A stretch of DNA of 13,614 nt from JACOVP01 sp035289145 (GCA_035289145.1 DATDXZ010000057.1:1-13614), one strand, 5' to 3'; shown: positions 1-7,285, counted from the first letter of the stretch. A program made the numbers and translations. The notes: a model not told the origin generated them from the sequence alone.

Positions 1-241
1 CATTTCTTCCTCGTTTTTTGCGGGAAATAGAATTTGACAGTTGCGCCTAAATTCTTGTTTTCTGGCTTGATTTTTAGTCAAGAATGCCTAGAAAAGATGT
101 TTTTGACCTCTTTTCGCAAGCACTGCACTTGCTGTTTAAGCCAAAAACCAAAAAAACACTCAAACTGTCAAATTTATTTAGCGAATAAATGCTAAAAAAC
201 ACATGCTCGCCAACGACAATTTATCTGTCAAATTCTATGCG
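1..241. other. AT-rich non-coding stretch with repeated CTGTCAAA words
   Basis: No credible coding frame is visible. The word CTGTCAAA occurs at 165-172, 225-232 and 265-272, and its reverse complement lies at 31-40 (AATTTGACAG). The first two direct copies are 60 bp apart, and a second shared word, GCTAAAAAA, recurs at 191 and 251 with the same 60-bp period, so this looks like a degenerate 60-bp duplication. Two small hairpins are also present: CTTGA/TCAAG at 66-82 and GCAAG/CTTGC at 116-132. The region may be the upstream part of a gene to the left, or a remnant of a small mobile element. Minus-strand bases 3-1 read ATG after a purine-rich GAGGAAGAA, but nothing of that frame is in view. 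Confidence 0.5.
27..238. repeat. Candidate 212-bp element bounded by 14-bp inverted repeats
   Basis: ATAGAATTTGACAG at 27-40 is the exact reverse complement of CTGTCAAATTCTAT at 225-238. The interior holds no ORF. This is the geometry of a MITE or other non-autonomous element, but no clear target-site duplication is seen: the flanks read GCGGGAA on the left and GCGTTAA on the right. The paralogous fragment next to it loses homology at about 278, close to a further CTGTCAAA copy, which would fit an insertion-linked truncation. The alternative is a pair of regulator binding sites. Confidence 0.3.
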
Positions 242-580
242 TTAAAAAAGGCTAAAAAATGATACTGTCAAACTTGGGATATAAACAAAAATGTCTTCAT
301 ATGCAGTTAGATTGAAATTGAATGTCGACGTAATGTTAGCGTCTCCAGTATCTAGCGTCCAGTTTATGTCATCTTGTGTGTTATTCAATGTATTTGTAAT
401 GACAAACTCGAAGAGAGCGGTAGTTTGATTTGTAGCAAGTAAATTTAAACCACAGACAGATAAATTGCTACTAACACAAAAAATACCACTATTAGTTTCT
501 GCAGTATTAAATCCATCCGTTGTCAAGCTCGTCAAAGAATAATCGTCTCCTTCTGCAAATGGGGTAGTGTTTAATGTCAT
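242..580 (-). pseudogene. Promoterless C-terminal fragment of a paralog of the upstream surface metalloprotease
   Basis: The product (112 aa from the ATG at 578-580) matches the last part of the 1118-aa protein encoded at 1003-4359. Over the stretch from NLSVCGLNLL to EDIFVYI about three quarters of roughly 63 residues are identical by eye. Homology covers a piece of the Fn3-like module and most of the terminal beta-sandwich, then stops after VYI. The final PSLTVSFFSLF is unrelated, so the last strands are missing. There is no signal peptide, no catalytic domain and no promoter of its own. The ATG overlaps the stop codon of the upstream small gene as TAATG, so translation by coupling is possible. 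I favour a truncated duplicate left by recombination. A retained sequence cassette that exchanges with the full-length gene is the more interesting alternative. Confidence 0.6.
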
Positions 581-987
581 TATCTGCACTTCCTAAAGGA
601 ATATATTTTTCCATCTTTTCCTATAAAAATACCATCCATAATTATATTCCCTCCCTGAGATTGGCTTAATATACCATACGGTTCTGGTACCCATCCTTCG
701 AATTCTTTTTTTAGAATATTACCTTTAAATGAGATTAGTGAAGAAATATCATTATAAGGCGTGTTATTTAAATCAGATTGTCTATGTAAGAAACGATCAG
801 ATATCTTATCTTTTGAAGATAAGAATACTTGTTTTGCATCTGACTCAGAAGTTATTGGTCTTCCTTCATCATAAACAATCTCTCCATATGTAGGACAGTT
901 TGTATGTATCACTATAGCTAAATAATAGCTCAATCCAAATAGTATTAACACAAATATAATTCCAAATCCAAATGTTTTGTTTTTCAT
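580..987 (-). CDS. Small single-TM membrane protein of unknown function
   Basis: This 135-aa protein starts MKNKTFGFGIIFVLILFGLSY: a short basic N-terminus and a hydrophobic helix at about residues 6-27, serving as a signal anchor or signal peptide. The remaining ~105 residues are hydrophilic and presumably outside the cell. The only two cysteines, C31 just after the helix and C134 near the end, could form a disulfide. I do not recognise the family. The start is supported by a strong Shine-Dalgarno sequence (GAGGAGG, 997-1003) that overlaps the TAG stop of the large upstream gene, leaving only a 15-nt gap. The two genes are therefore almost certainly co-transcribed and translationally coupled, so the protein may be an accessory or inhibitor of the secreted protease. 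That role is inference from position only. Confidence 0.75.
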   Translation of the reverse strand: MKNKTFGFGIIFVLILFGLSYYLAIVIHTNCPTYGEIVYDEGRPITSESDAKQVFLSSKDKISDRFLHRQSDLNNTPYNDISSLISFKGNILKKEFEGWVPEPYGILSQSQGGNIIMDGIFIGKDGKIYSFRKCR

Positions 988-996
988 TTTTCTTTT

Positions 997-1003
997 CCTC
1001 CTC
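997..1003 (-). promoter_or_regulatory. Shine-Dalgarno site overlapping the upstream stop codon
   Basis: On the minus strand GAGGAGG lies 9 nt upstream of the ATG at 985-987, and its first base is part of the TAG stop (1003-1005) of the preceding gene. Ribosomes finishing the large gene would stop on top of the site, a classical layout for translational coupling. It contrasts with the leaderless start inferred for the first gene of the operon. Confidence 0.7.
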
Positions 1004-4000
1004 TAAATTGTTAGATTAATTGATTGTGAATCTGTGAAATTCACGTTACTTGATGTTGCAGTTATCTGGTAGTTACCAGTTGAACTATATGTATATTCAA
1101 TATAAACAAAAATATCTTCTCCACCTGTCAAATTGAAATTATATGTTGACGTAATATTCGCTTCCTGTACATCGAACGTCCAGTTAATATCTTCCTGCGT
1201 AGTATTGAGAGTATTTGTGACAATGAACTCAAATAATGCTGTTGTTTGATTAACATTCAATAGTTTTAAACCACATATTGATATATTAGTATCAACGCAG
1301 AAAGTATTGGTATTAGTTTCTATAGTATTAAATCCATCTGTTGTTAACACATTTAGTGAATAATCTTTTCCTTCTGGAATTGTTGAGAAGTTGAATGTGT
1401 AGTTTGTTTCATTTAAATCAAGACCAAGGGTACTGTTTCCTTCACTTTCAGAATTCAAAACAAGTGCGTAGGAAAGTGTATCATTATCAAGATCAGTAGC
1501 ATTCCATAAAATTTCTATTTCTCCCATCAAAACTGTATCTCGATTAGGATAATTTATATTTACGATAGGAACATTAGGTGTTTTATTAATCTCATTTTTT
1601 ATAACATTATTTTCTTTAAATAGAATTTTGTTTATATCTTCTGTGTATGGTACTGTGAATGTAAAAAGACTTTCATTAGTTTCAGTAAAATTACCATCTG
1701 CAGAAAATAATCCATACGAAAGATTAAATCTCATATTTGTAACTATACTACTATCATTTAAAAATTCTAAAGAGAAATCACCATCAGTAAAGCTATCTAT
1801 AAAATCTGTAGATCCTTGGCCTAATAAATAAGTACTTTGAAAGACAATCGACTTAGTGATATTATCATATATTCCACTAATTAACACTCTTTTTGATGCT
1901 GTCTGAGTTTGTAATGGAGTTAGGAGTTCATCTAACAACTGATTGAAGCTATCATTTGCTATCCAAACATTACTTACTTCATCCCCCATTAAGTTATGTA
2001 AGATGGTATTATCTGGATAACCGCTCAAAGGTTCTAAAGAAGTAGTCGGACAGCCATCACCCTCACAATCACCATCTAATTGATTATCGTTATTTCTATC
2101 GCCATTATCACAAGCATAGATTATTCTTCCACTTAACCACGTTGAATTGCTATTTTCATCACATAATCTATAAACATGTCCTGCTTCATGTGCTACAGTG
2201 TTACTAAAATCTTCTTCCGCAATTACGGCGCGTGATGTAAAATAGCTTAGACCAGAACCAGGTTCTCCTAATACGTCTTGAAGCCAATTCGATCTTACAA
2301 TACCTACGGCAACATCTGGAAATTCATTATTTATGACACTACTTCTATATATTCTATCTAAAGCTCTAATTGTTTTAAAAGGACCGGAAATGCTAGAAAT
2401 AGTTATACCTTCTTTTTGACGATCGATTAGCGCGTCATCAGCAAGGGGATAAACTTTTCGCATGAAATCAACAGAATCTGCAACAGCCTGATTAAAGTTA
2501 GTAGGATTATCGACAGGAACAAACACGATGTTCAAGTCTCTTGTCTCAACCACATTCATAGTCTTCGCATACGTGTCATTAAAGCCAGTAATATTCGTCG
2601 TCAGCACAGCTTTAAATTCAACTTGACTGACATACTCAAAGCTGCTGCCAGGAATCATAAAATCAATGTTGGCGATCTGACCTCCAGTAAAGTCCGTAGA
2701 GTTCGTATCATAGAGAGAACCATTCACATAGAGGTCAGTCACAACCGTCGTCTGATTCGTTGGATCTTCAGCGAACTCAACTTGCACACGAACTAACGTT
2801 GTTTTCCCTCTAATCAAATCGACGTTTTCAACAACTTGAATAGGAATAATATCGAGAATGCCAACGCCGGGACCGCATGCGTAGCCAGAGATATAAGGCT
2901 CAAAATAGACTATTCCTTTGGTTGGATCATCATAATAGTCATAAATAGAGTCTGAGATTTTACGGCGTAAGGAAGTTCCCCAGCAGTTATTTTCTGCTGA
3001 AATGTTATCATATCTATCATTGTAGTAAAAACTATAGTTAATGCTATTAAGGATATAATTATAAGAATAGTTGTTGTTTCGTGCTGTGCCATCGACATAT
3101 ATGCCGAAGGCATTATCTTCAATCCAATTATTTGTAATGTTACTCAAACTACTTGGTGTTGAAACATGTACTGCATAGTTAGCGCTTCTTAGAATAGTAT
3201 TATTCTCAACATGATTGTTCGTACCGCCTACATAAATCCCCCTATCTTTACTATCTATGACAATATTATCATGTACATAATGGTTATTAGCACCTAATCC
3301 CGCATTATTATACAAACCTACACCAATAGAATTATTAAAAAGAAGATTATGGCGAATAATATTATCTGAAGAACCAAAAGTGTTGTCGATACCAGTAGCA
3401 TAATTTTGCAACGTGCAGTTATTTACAGTAATAAAATCAGGGCCATTTAAATAAATGCCATGTGATGAAGCACCAGTCCCATCTAATGTTGCATTGTTGC
3501 AATCAACCGCAATATTATTTTCTAGAAGTCTTACACCATTGGGAAGATTATAAAGACCAGAACAATAATTCTCTTCCGTATTAATCACTAATTGGTCAAC
3601 AAGAGGTAGACAATCGCATCCAGGACCGCTAGCTCCTGCAGAATACCTATTTGGAATATTGTTTATGCAATACTTGTTCCCATTTGTTCGTGTATACGTT
3701 AGGTTTGTATCGGCGATATCATTATCCCAAACATTATTGAATTTTCCATCATCGTCCAAGAAAACTGCATGAACACCATTGCCAGAAAGTATATTCTGAG
3801 TAATATTATTAGAGCCAGCGATAGGAACTGCGATTCGCACACCATAATTACCATTATTAATGATGTTGTTATTCACCACGATATTTACACTACCATGAAT
3901 TAGAACACCAGTATTGCTATTATTAGACATAACATTTTCAACAATGTAGGTATTATCAACATAATTTGTGCTTGATAGATAGTCAAGAATTAGGCCATAT

Positions 4001-4359
4001 GAATTAAAGCTTAATGTGTTATTAAAAAAGGTATTGTTGTCAGAAGCAAAACCAACATGAATCCCTACATTATAATTTTTTATCGTACATCCTTGAACAG
4101 TAGAAAAGGTTGCGGTGTTAAAGAAAATGCCTATGTCTGAACCACCTGTACCATCGAGTATCGACATATTACAGTCAAGCGTAATTGCATTACCAAGCAT
4201 ATTAATTCCATTCGGCAGATTATAATTTCCAGTATCAAACGTGGTACTAACACTAACAGTGCATCCGTCAGTAGGTTGTGAACCACACTCAACTGCAGTA
4301 ATAAATTTCATAGTTAAAACTAACAAAGCTACATAAATAAGACTCTTTTTTACCCCCAT
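1003..4359 (-). CDS. Secreted beta-helix protein fused to a metzincin-like metalloprotease
   Basis: This 1118-aa multidomain exoprotein has a signal peptide at about residues 1-22. A right-handed beta-helix region of the NosD/PbH1 type follows (about 40-490), full of short NN-rich rungs. It is built from two related units: the pattern YNLPNG...LDC...LDGTG...GI occurs near 46-80 and again near 269-303. Next comes a CARDB-like beta-sandwich (about 500-600) and a zinc peptidase domain (about 607-850). The peptidase domain has HEAGHVYRLCDE (H724, E725, H728, D734), a Ca-binding-like Asp/Asn-rich loop containing DRNNDNQLDGD, and a Met-turn candidate NLMGDE (M791). An Fn3-like domain (about 925-1020) and a terminal beta-sandwich (about 1029-1118) complete it. 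No C-terminal TM anchor is seen. Many NxS/T sequons suggest N-glycosylation outside the cell. The beta-helix probably binds glycan or surface, and the peptidase cleaves an unknown protein. The usual metzincin Gly of HExxHxxG is Arg here (R731). Confidence 0.85.
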   Translation of the reverse strand: MGVKKSLIYVALLVLTMKFITAVECGSQPTDGCTVSVSTTFDTGNYNLPNGINMLGNAITLDCNMSILDGTGGSDIGIFFNTATFSTVQGCTIKNYNVGIHVGFASDNNTFFNNTLSFNSYGLILDYLSSTNYVDNTYIVENVMSNNSNTGVLIHGSVNIVVNNNIINNGNYGVRIAVPIAGSNNITQNILSGNGVHAVFLDDDGKFNNVWDNDIADTNLTYTRTNGNKYCINNIPNRYSAGASGPGCDCLPLVDQLVINTEENYCSGLYNLPNGVRLLENNIAVDCNNATLDGTGASSHGIYLNGPDFITVNNCTLQNYATGIDNTFGSSDNIIRHNLLFNNSIGVGLYNNAGLGANNHYVHDNIVIDSKDRGIYVGGTNNHVENNTILRSANYAVHVSTPSSLSNITNNWIEDNAFGIYVDGTARNNNYSYNYILNSINYSFYYNDRYDNISAENNCWGTSLRRKISDSIYDYYDDPTKGIVYFEPYISGYACGPGVGILDIIPIQVVENVDLIRGKTTLVRVQVEFAEDPTNQTTVVTDLYVNGSLYDTNSTDFTGGQIANIDFMIPGSSFEYVSQVEFKAVLTTNITGFNDTYAKTMNVVETRDLNIVFVPVDNPTNFNQAVADSVDFMRKVYPLADDALIDRQKEGITISSISGPFKTIRALDRIYRSSVINNEFPDVAVGIVRSNWLQDVLGEPGSGLSYFTSRAVIAEEDFSNTVAHEAGHVYRLCDENSNSTWLSGRIIYACDNGDRNNDNQLDGDCEGDGCPTTSLEPLSGYPDNTILHNLMGDEVSNVWIANDSFNQLLDELLTPLQTQTASKRVLISGIYDNITKSIVFQSTYLLGQGSTDFIDSFTDGDFSLEFLNDSSIVTNMRFNLSYGLFSADGNFTETNESLFTFTVPYTEDINKILFKENNVIKNEINKTPNVPIVNINYPNRDTVLMGEIEILWNATDLDNDTLSYALVLNSESEGNSTLGLDLNETNYTFNFSTIPEGKDYSLNVLTTDGFNTIETNTNTFCVDTNISICGLKLLNVNQTTALFEFIVTNTLNTTQEDINWTFDVQEANITSTYNFNLTGGEDIFVYIEYTYSSTGNYQITATSSNVNFTDSQSINLTI

Positions 4360-4380
4360 TATTGAAAGTCAACATTTTCC

Positions 4381-4397
4381 AGCTATAAATAGTTTAG
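4381..4397 (-). promoter_or_regulatory. TATA-box promoter of the surface metalloprotease operon
   Basis: The minus strand reads CTAAACTATTTATAGCT, with the TATA core TATTTATAG at about 4384-4392, centred roughly 29 nt before the ATG at 4359. Transcription would start within a few bases of the start codon, giving a nearly leaderless mRNA. The separate promoter makes this gene independent of gatD, which lies upstream on the same strand. Confidence 0.55.
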
Positions 4398-4425
4398 TAA
4401 CCACTTAGGCATAAGAACTATATTA

Positions 4426-5742
4426 TTACAGAAAATCTTCATGTGCTGAACGCTTGGTGATTTCGCTGCGCACATCTTCATGCATGATGGTTGCTACCTG
4501 TGCCTTGGGATAGTTGCTGAGCACCCAAGCTAACTTGATGAACGCAGTTTCTGGTGGTATGTCTGCATAATCTCCGAGCACACCTTTCTCTTTCAAGAGG
4601 CGTCCTGTCGAATAGACATTCATGTTGATGCGACCGAACAATGTCTGTGATGTCATAACAACAGGCATTTTCTTTGCCAGCTTCTCTATGCTCTTGAGCA
4701 TCTTTGCATGTTCTTTGGTCTCTTTGTCAATCACATTGATAGGTGCATGACCTAAGCCAGTGCCTTCGAGAATTAATCCGTTGAATGTTGCATAGGACTC
4801 AAACTCTTTCGCGAACATATTTGGATGTATTTTGAGCACACCAATCTTGAGATCTTCCTTGAACAACTTGAGCGCGAACTTCCTGGACTTGTCGACTTTC
4901 TTATACTGCTGGTTGATCCATGTGATCTTTCCTTCTTTGGTGATACGAGCGAATGGCCGAGCATTGACTGCCTTGAAAGCATCCCTTCTGCTGGCATGCA
5001 TTTTTCGTGTTTTTGTTCCTGGAAGAAGCACACAGGATTCATCGCTGCTGGTCTCATGCATACAGATAGCAACTTCTCCAAAGTCCGATTGTGTGATGAA
5101 GCGCATAGCAGACAAGAGATTTAATGCCGCATCTGAACTGCCACGATCTGATGAACGCTGGCTGCCTACTAAAACAACTGGAATAGGCAAGTGTTCTAAG
5201 GCAAAGGACAAAGCCGCTGCAGTATAGGCAATAGTATCTGTGCCGTGGGTAATAATAATGCCATCAACACCTTCCTTGATCTCTTTCTGGATTTCTTTGG
5301 CTAGAATATTATAATGAGCGAAGCGCATATCTTCTGAGAACATGTTCCTGATGAGACGAGAACGAATGTTGGCAATTTCACTTAATTGTGGATATTTAGC
5401 TATGATCTCTTCTGGTGTGAACCGAGGAACGACTGCACCTGTTTGATAATCGATCTCAGAACTAATAGTGCCACCAGTGTGTAAAATAGTTACTGTTTTT
5501 AATCCTGGTTTGTATTCTATTTTTTGTGGTTTTTGTTTCTCTATAGCAGCAACAGCTTTTTCTTTTTTGACTGTAGTTATGGACCTTTTATTGATCACTA
5601 TATTGTATCCAGATTTGAGTTTGAGCACGATGTTTTGTGCATCTGGAGAAGGCATGACCAGACCAGTGACTTGTTTGTCGTTAGTTGTGACAGCAATAGT
5701 ATCACCCGGCTTATACTTGTCTTTTTTAGGCATAAGAAGCAT
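4426..5742 (-). CDS. gatD: Glu-tRNA(Gln) amidotransferase subunit D (asparaginase-like)
   Basis: GatD supplies ammonia for GatE, which converts Glu-tRNA(Gln) to Gln-tRNA(Gln) in the archaeal cytosol. An N-terminal small beta-barrel domain (about 10-58, KPGDTIAV...GLVMPSPD) precedes a full type II L-asparaginase-like domain (about 82-430). The catalytic threonine motif is HTGGTIS with T92. The second motif is THGTDT with T168 and D169. The lysine equivalent to the asparaginase catalytic Lys appears to be K247 in TRKMHASRRDAF. The length of 438 aa is normal for GatD and distinguishes it from plain asparaginase (~330 aa). GatE is not in the window. The start at 5742 (MLLMPKK) is preferred over the internal ATG at 5733 because a TATA box sits about 26 nt upstream of it, giving a leaderless start. 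Confidence 0.95.
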   Translation of the reverse strand: MLLMPKKDKYKPGDTIAVTTNDKQVTGLVMPSPDAQNIVLKLKSGYNIVINKRSITTVKKEKAVAAIEKQKPQKIEYKPGLKTVTILHTGGTISSEIDYQTGAVVPRFTPEEIIAKYPQLSEIANIRSRLIRNMFSEDMRFAHYNILAKEIQKEIKEGVDGIIITHGTDTIAYTAAALSFALEHLPIPVVLVGSQRSSDRGSSDAALNLLSAMRFITQSDFGEVAICMHETSSDESCVLLPGTKTRKMHASRRDAFKAVNARPFARITKEGKITWINQQYKKVDKSRKFALKLFKEDLKIGVLKIHPNMFAKEFESYATFNGLILEGTGLGHAPINVIDKETKEHAKMLKSIEKLAKKMPVVMTSQTLFGRINMNVYSTGRLLKEKGVLGDYADIPPETAFIKLAWVLSNYPKAQVATIMHEDVRSEITKRSAHEDFL

Positions 5743-5762
5743 GATTATCGTGTTCTAGTTAA

Positions 5763-5775
5763 CCATTTATATTGT
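5763..5775 (-). promoter_or_regulatory. TATA-box promoter of gatD
   Basis: The minus strand reads ACAATATAAATGG, centred about 26-27 nt before the ATG at 5742. This spacing places transcription initiation at the start codon itself and selects the upstream of two in-frame ATGs. It diverges from a plus-strand TATA box 40 bp away. Confidence 0.65.
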
Positions 5776-5803
5776 GTAAAACATATATCAGAATTAAAAA
5801 ATG

Positions 5804-5811
5804 TTTATATA
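5804..5811 (+). promoter_or_regulatory. TATA-box driving the hairpin-array transcript
   Basis: TTTATATA on the plus strand predicts a transcription start near 5833, just upstream of the first of three hairpins and far from the ftsZ start at 6115. No credible protein starts there. A second TATA-like word (GTATAAAAA, 5822-5830) is present but would start RNA inside the first hairpin, so it is a weaker choice. Confidence 0.45.
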
Positions 5812-5832
5812 CTAGCTAAGAGTATAAAAAAG

Positions 5833-6010
5833 AATTACAGTTTGATTTCAATCCTTGGCGGGAAAAATCAAAACGTTTATCAATTCAACTTGGCGGTTGA
5901 AAATTAATATCATTTGCGAACATCGAAATTGGCGTTTCTCAGTTCTTAGTGAAAACAGCGTTCTTAACACAACAACTTATATCACGAGTCAATAAGTTTT
6001 TTGTTCTCTT
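5833..6010 (+). ncRNA. Candidate structured RNA with three TTGGCG-loop hairpins
   Basis: Three hairpins in a row each expose the same hexaloop TTGGCG but have different stems. The first pairs TTTGATTT (5841-5848) with AAATCAAA (5865-5872), then CC with GG, around the loop 5855-5860. The second pairs TTCAAC with GTTGAA (5884-5901), loop 5890-5895. The third pairs GAAC/GTTC and GAAA/TTTC across a 3x3 internal loop (5918-5945), loop 5929-5934. Conserved loops on non-conserved stems suggest recognition of the loop by a protein or an RNA. A TATA box lies upstream and a T-rich stretch (5997-6010) downstream, before the separate ftsZ promoter, so this could be an independent RNA of about 175 nt. It could instead be a long ftsZ leader, or a DNA site array of TTGGCG motifs. 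No C/D-box, SRP or RNase P features were recognised. Confidence 0.45.
5997..6010 (+). terminator. T-rich stretch that could end the hairpin-array transcript
   Basis: A run of six T followed by GTTCTCTT closes the hairpin region about 25 nt before the ftsZ TATA box. Archaeal RNA polymerase can terminate at U-rich tracts without a hairpin, so this would be adequate, but the tract is short and the call is inferential. Confidence 0.3.
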
Positions 6011-6012
6011 AG

Positions 6013-6049
6013 ATGGTATCATACTCAACTACCATATAAATATTATGGT
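6013..6049 (+). promoter_or_regulatory. ftsZ promoter: TATA box embedded in inverted repeats
   Basis: The TATA core TATAAATA (6035-6042) predicts initiation near 6063, leaving a leader of about 50 nt. It is enclosed by the inverted repeat ACCATA (6031-6036) and TATGGT (6044-6049). A further half-site ATGGTA (6013-6018) pairs with TACCAT (6030-6035). Three half-sites with alternating orientation over a TATA box are what a repressor blocking TBP/TFB access would use. The regulator is unknown. Confidence 0.55.
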
Positions 6050-6100
6050 GCTCGAGAATATACAAAAAACACAAGGAAAAAACAAAACCTGGGGAATACA

Positions 6101-6106
6101 AGGGGG
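6101..6106 (+). promoter_or_regulatory. Shine-Dalgarno site of ftsZ
   Basis: A purine-rich AGGGGG block lies 8-9 nt upstream of the ftsZ ATG at 6115, within an otherwise A/C-rich, unstructured leader. ftsZ therefore departs from the leaderless pattern of most genes in the window. Confidence 0.5.
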
Positions 6107-6114
6107 AAAACAAC

Positions 6115-7230
6115 ATGGAAAGTCTCGTCTCAGATGCAATGAAGGCAATGCCTACAACCAGCGATGGCCTCGAAGTAGGTCAGGCTAATATTACAGTAAT
6201 TGGATGCGGTGGCGGTGGAAACAATATGGTTTCTTGGCTACATAAGAAAGGCATTCAGGGAGCGAAAATCTTCGCTATTAATACAGATTTACAACACTTG
6301 AATATTACTGATGCAGATCATAAAGTCCTTATTGGTAAAGAATTAACCAGAGGACTAGGTTGTGGAGGTTACCCACAAAAGGGAACTGAAGCAGCTAAAG
6401 AAAGTCTGCATGAACTCAAAGGACTCTTAAAAGATTGTGATATGGCATTTATCTGTGCAGGTATGGGTGGAGGAACGGGCACTGGGTCTTCTCACGTCGT
6501 TGCTAGCCTAGCACGAGAATCTGGCGCAATCGTTATCGGAACAGTCACCATGCCGTTCGATGTTGAACGCGCACGTGTTGACAAAGCTGAATTTGGACTC
6601 CAACAGTTAAGAGAAGCTTGCGACACAGTCATTGTTATTGATAACAATCGACTAGTGCAAATCGCTGGTAACTTGCCCATCCAACAAGCATTTGCAGTTG
6701 CGAATGAATTGATATCTACTATGATCAAAGGCATTGTCGAAACTATCGCAGTGCCTTCTTTAGTCAACCTAGACTACGCTGATGTTAGAGCTATCATGAC
6801 TAATGGTGATGTAGCAGTTATCGGTATTGGTGAAAGTGACACAGATGCACGTGTTGAAGAAGCTACTCGACGTGCTTTGACTAACCCACTCTTAGATGTC
6901 AGCTACCAAGGTGCTACTGGCGCTTTGATTCACATTTCTGGTGGACAAGACTTGACACTCGATGAAGTGAACAAGATCGGTGAAATTATCACTGAATCTA
7001 TGGATGCAGACGCGAACGTTATCCTAGGTGCAAGAATTGACCCTAAAATGGATGGACGTGTCAGAGTTATGACTATCATGACTGGTGTAACTTCACCTTA
7101 TGTGATGGGACGAGCAACATCCAAGAAGCAATCAGCAGCAAAAGACATGGCTTTCGGCGATGACTTAGGTATCGACATGATTGGTGCTTCTGCTCCAGCC
7201 GCAAGCAGGCAAAGACAACGCATCTTTTGA
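6115..7230 (+). CDS. ftsZ: Cell division GTPase FtsZ
   Basis: FtsZ polymerises with GTP into the cytokinetic ring on the inner face of the membrane. This 371-aa protein has the nucleotide-binding glycine motif GCGGGGNN (30-37), AINTD (54-58) and the tubulin/FtsZ signature GGGTGTG (118-124). It also has the T7 synergy loop NLDYADV (218-224, with N218, D220 and D223), which completes the catalytic site of the adjacent subunit. The C-terminal domain ends near residue 335. A short linker leads to a conserved-looking acidic/hydrophobic tail, DDLGIDMIGA (349-358), a plausible docking peptide for a membrane anchor such as SepF, followed by a basic end, RQRQRIF. It is true FtsZ and not CetZ, given the GGGTGTG context and the tail. 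It stands alone with its own promoter and terminator, so it is monocistronic. Confidence 0.96.
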   Translation: MESLVSDAMKAMPTTSDGLEVGQANITVIGCGGGGNNMVSWLHKKGIQGAKIFAINTDLQHLNITDADHKVLIGKELTRGLGCGGYPQKGTEAAKESLHELKGLLKDCDMAFICAGMGGGTGTGSSHVVASLARESGAIVIGTVTMPFDVERARVDKAEFGLQQLREACDTVIVIDNNRLVQIAGNLPIQQAFAVANELISTMIKGIVETIAVPSLVNLDYADVRAIMTNGDVAVIGIGESDTDARVEEATRRALTNPLLDVSYQGATGALIHISGGQDLTLDEVNKIGEIITESMDADANVILGARIDPKMDGRVRVMTIMTGVTSPYVMGRATSKKQSAAKDMAFGDDLGIDMIGASAPAASRQRQRIF

Positions 7231-7285
7231 GCTGAGACGTCACGATCAAATGGGCAACCCCCAAAATCTCTGCCCTTTGACTCTT

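Noticed and set aside
1..3. Possible start codon (minus-strand ATG) of a gene running off the left edge.
   Set aside because: Only one codon is visible; a purine-rich stretch upstream is suggestive but not enough to call a gene.
1125..1134. CTGTCAAATT inside the large gene, matching the left-hand repeat word.
   Set aside because: It is ordinary coding sequence (reverse strand encodes FNLTG) and the homologous fragment has a different sequence there, so it is probably coincidence.
4405..5738. 13-nt direct repeat TTAGGCATAAGAA flanking gatD (4405-4417 and 5726-5738).
   Set aside because: About one such 13-mer pair is expected by chance in an AT-rich window of this size, and gatD is a core gene with no mobile-element features.
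5524..5907. 127-aa plus-strand frame across the gatD start and the intergenic region.
   Set aside because: It is a shadow of gatD on the opposite strand and passes through both divergent TATA boxes.
5804..6114. C/D-box or H/ACA guide RNA in the gatD-ftsZ gap.
   Set aside because: No RTGATGA/CTGA box pair and no ANA/ACA hairpin pattern was found.
5949..6188. 79-aa plus-strand frame running into ftsZ.
   Set aside because: It overlaps ftsZ in another frame, has no recognisable domain and covers the ftsZ promoter and T-rich region.
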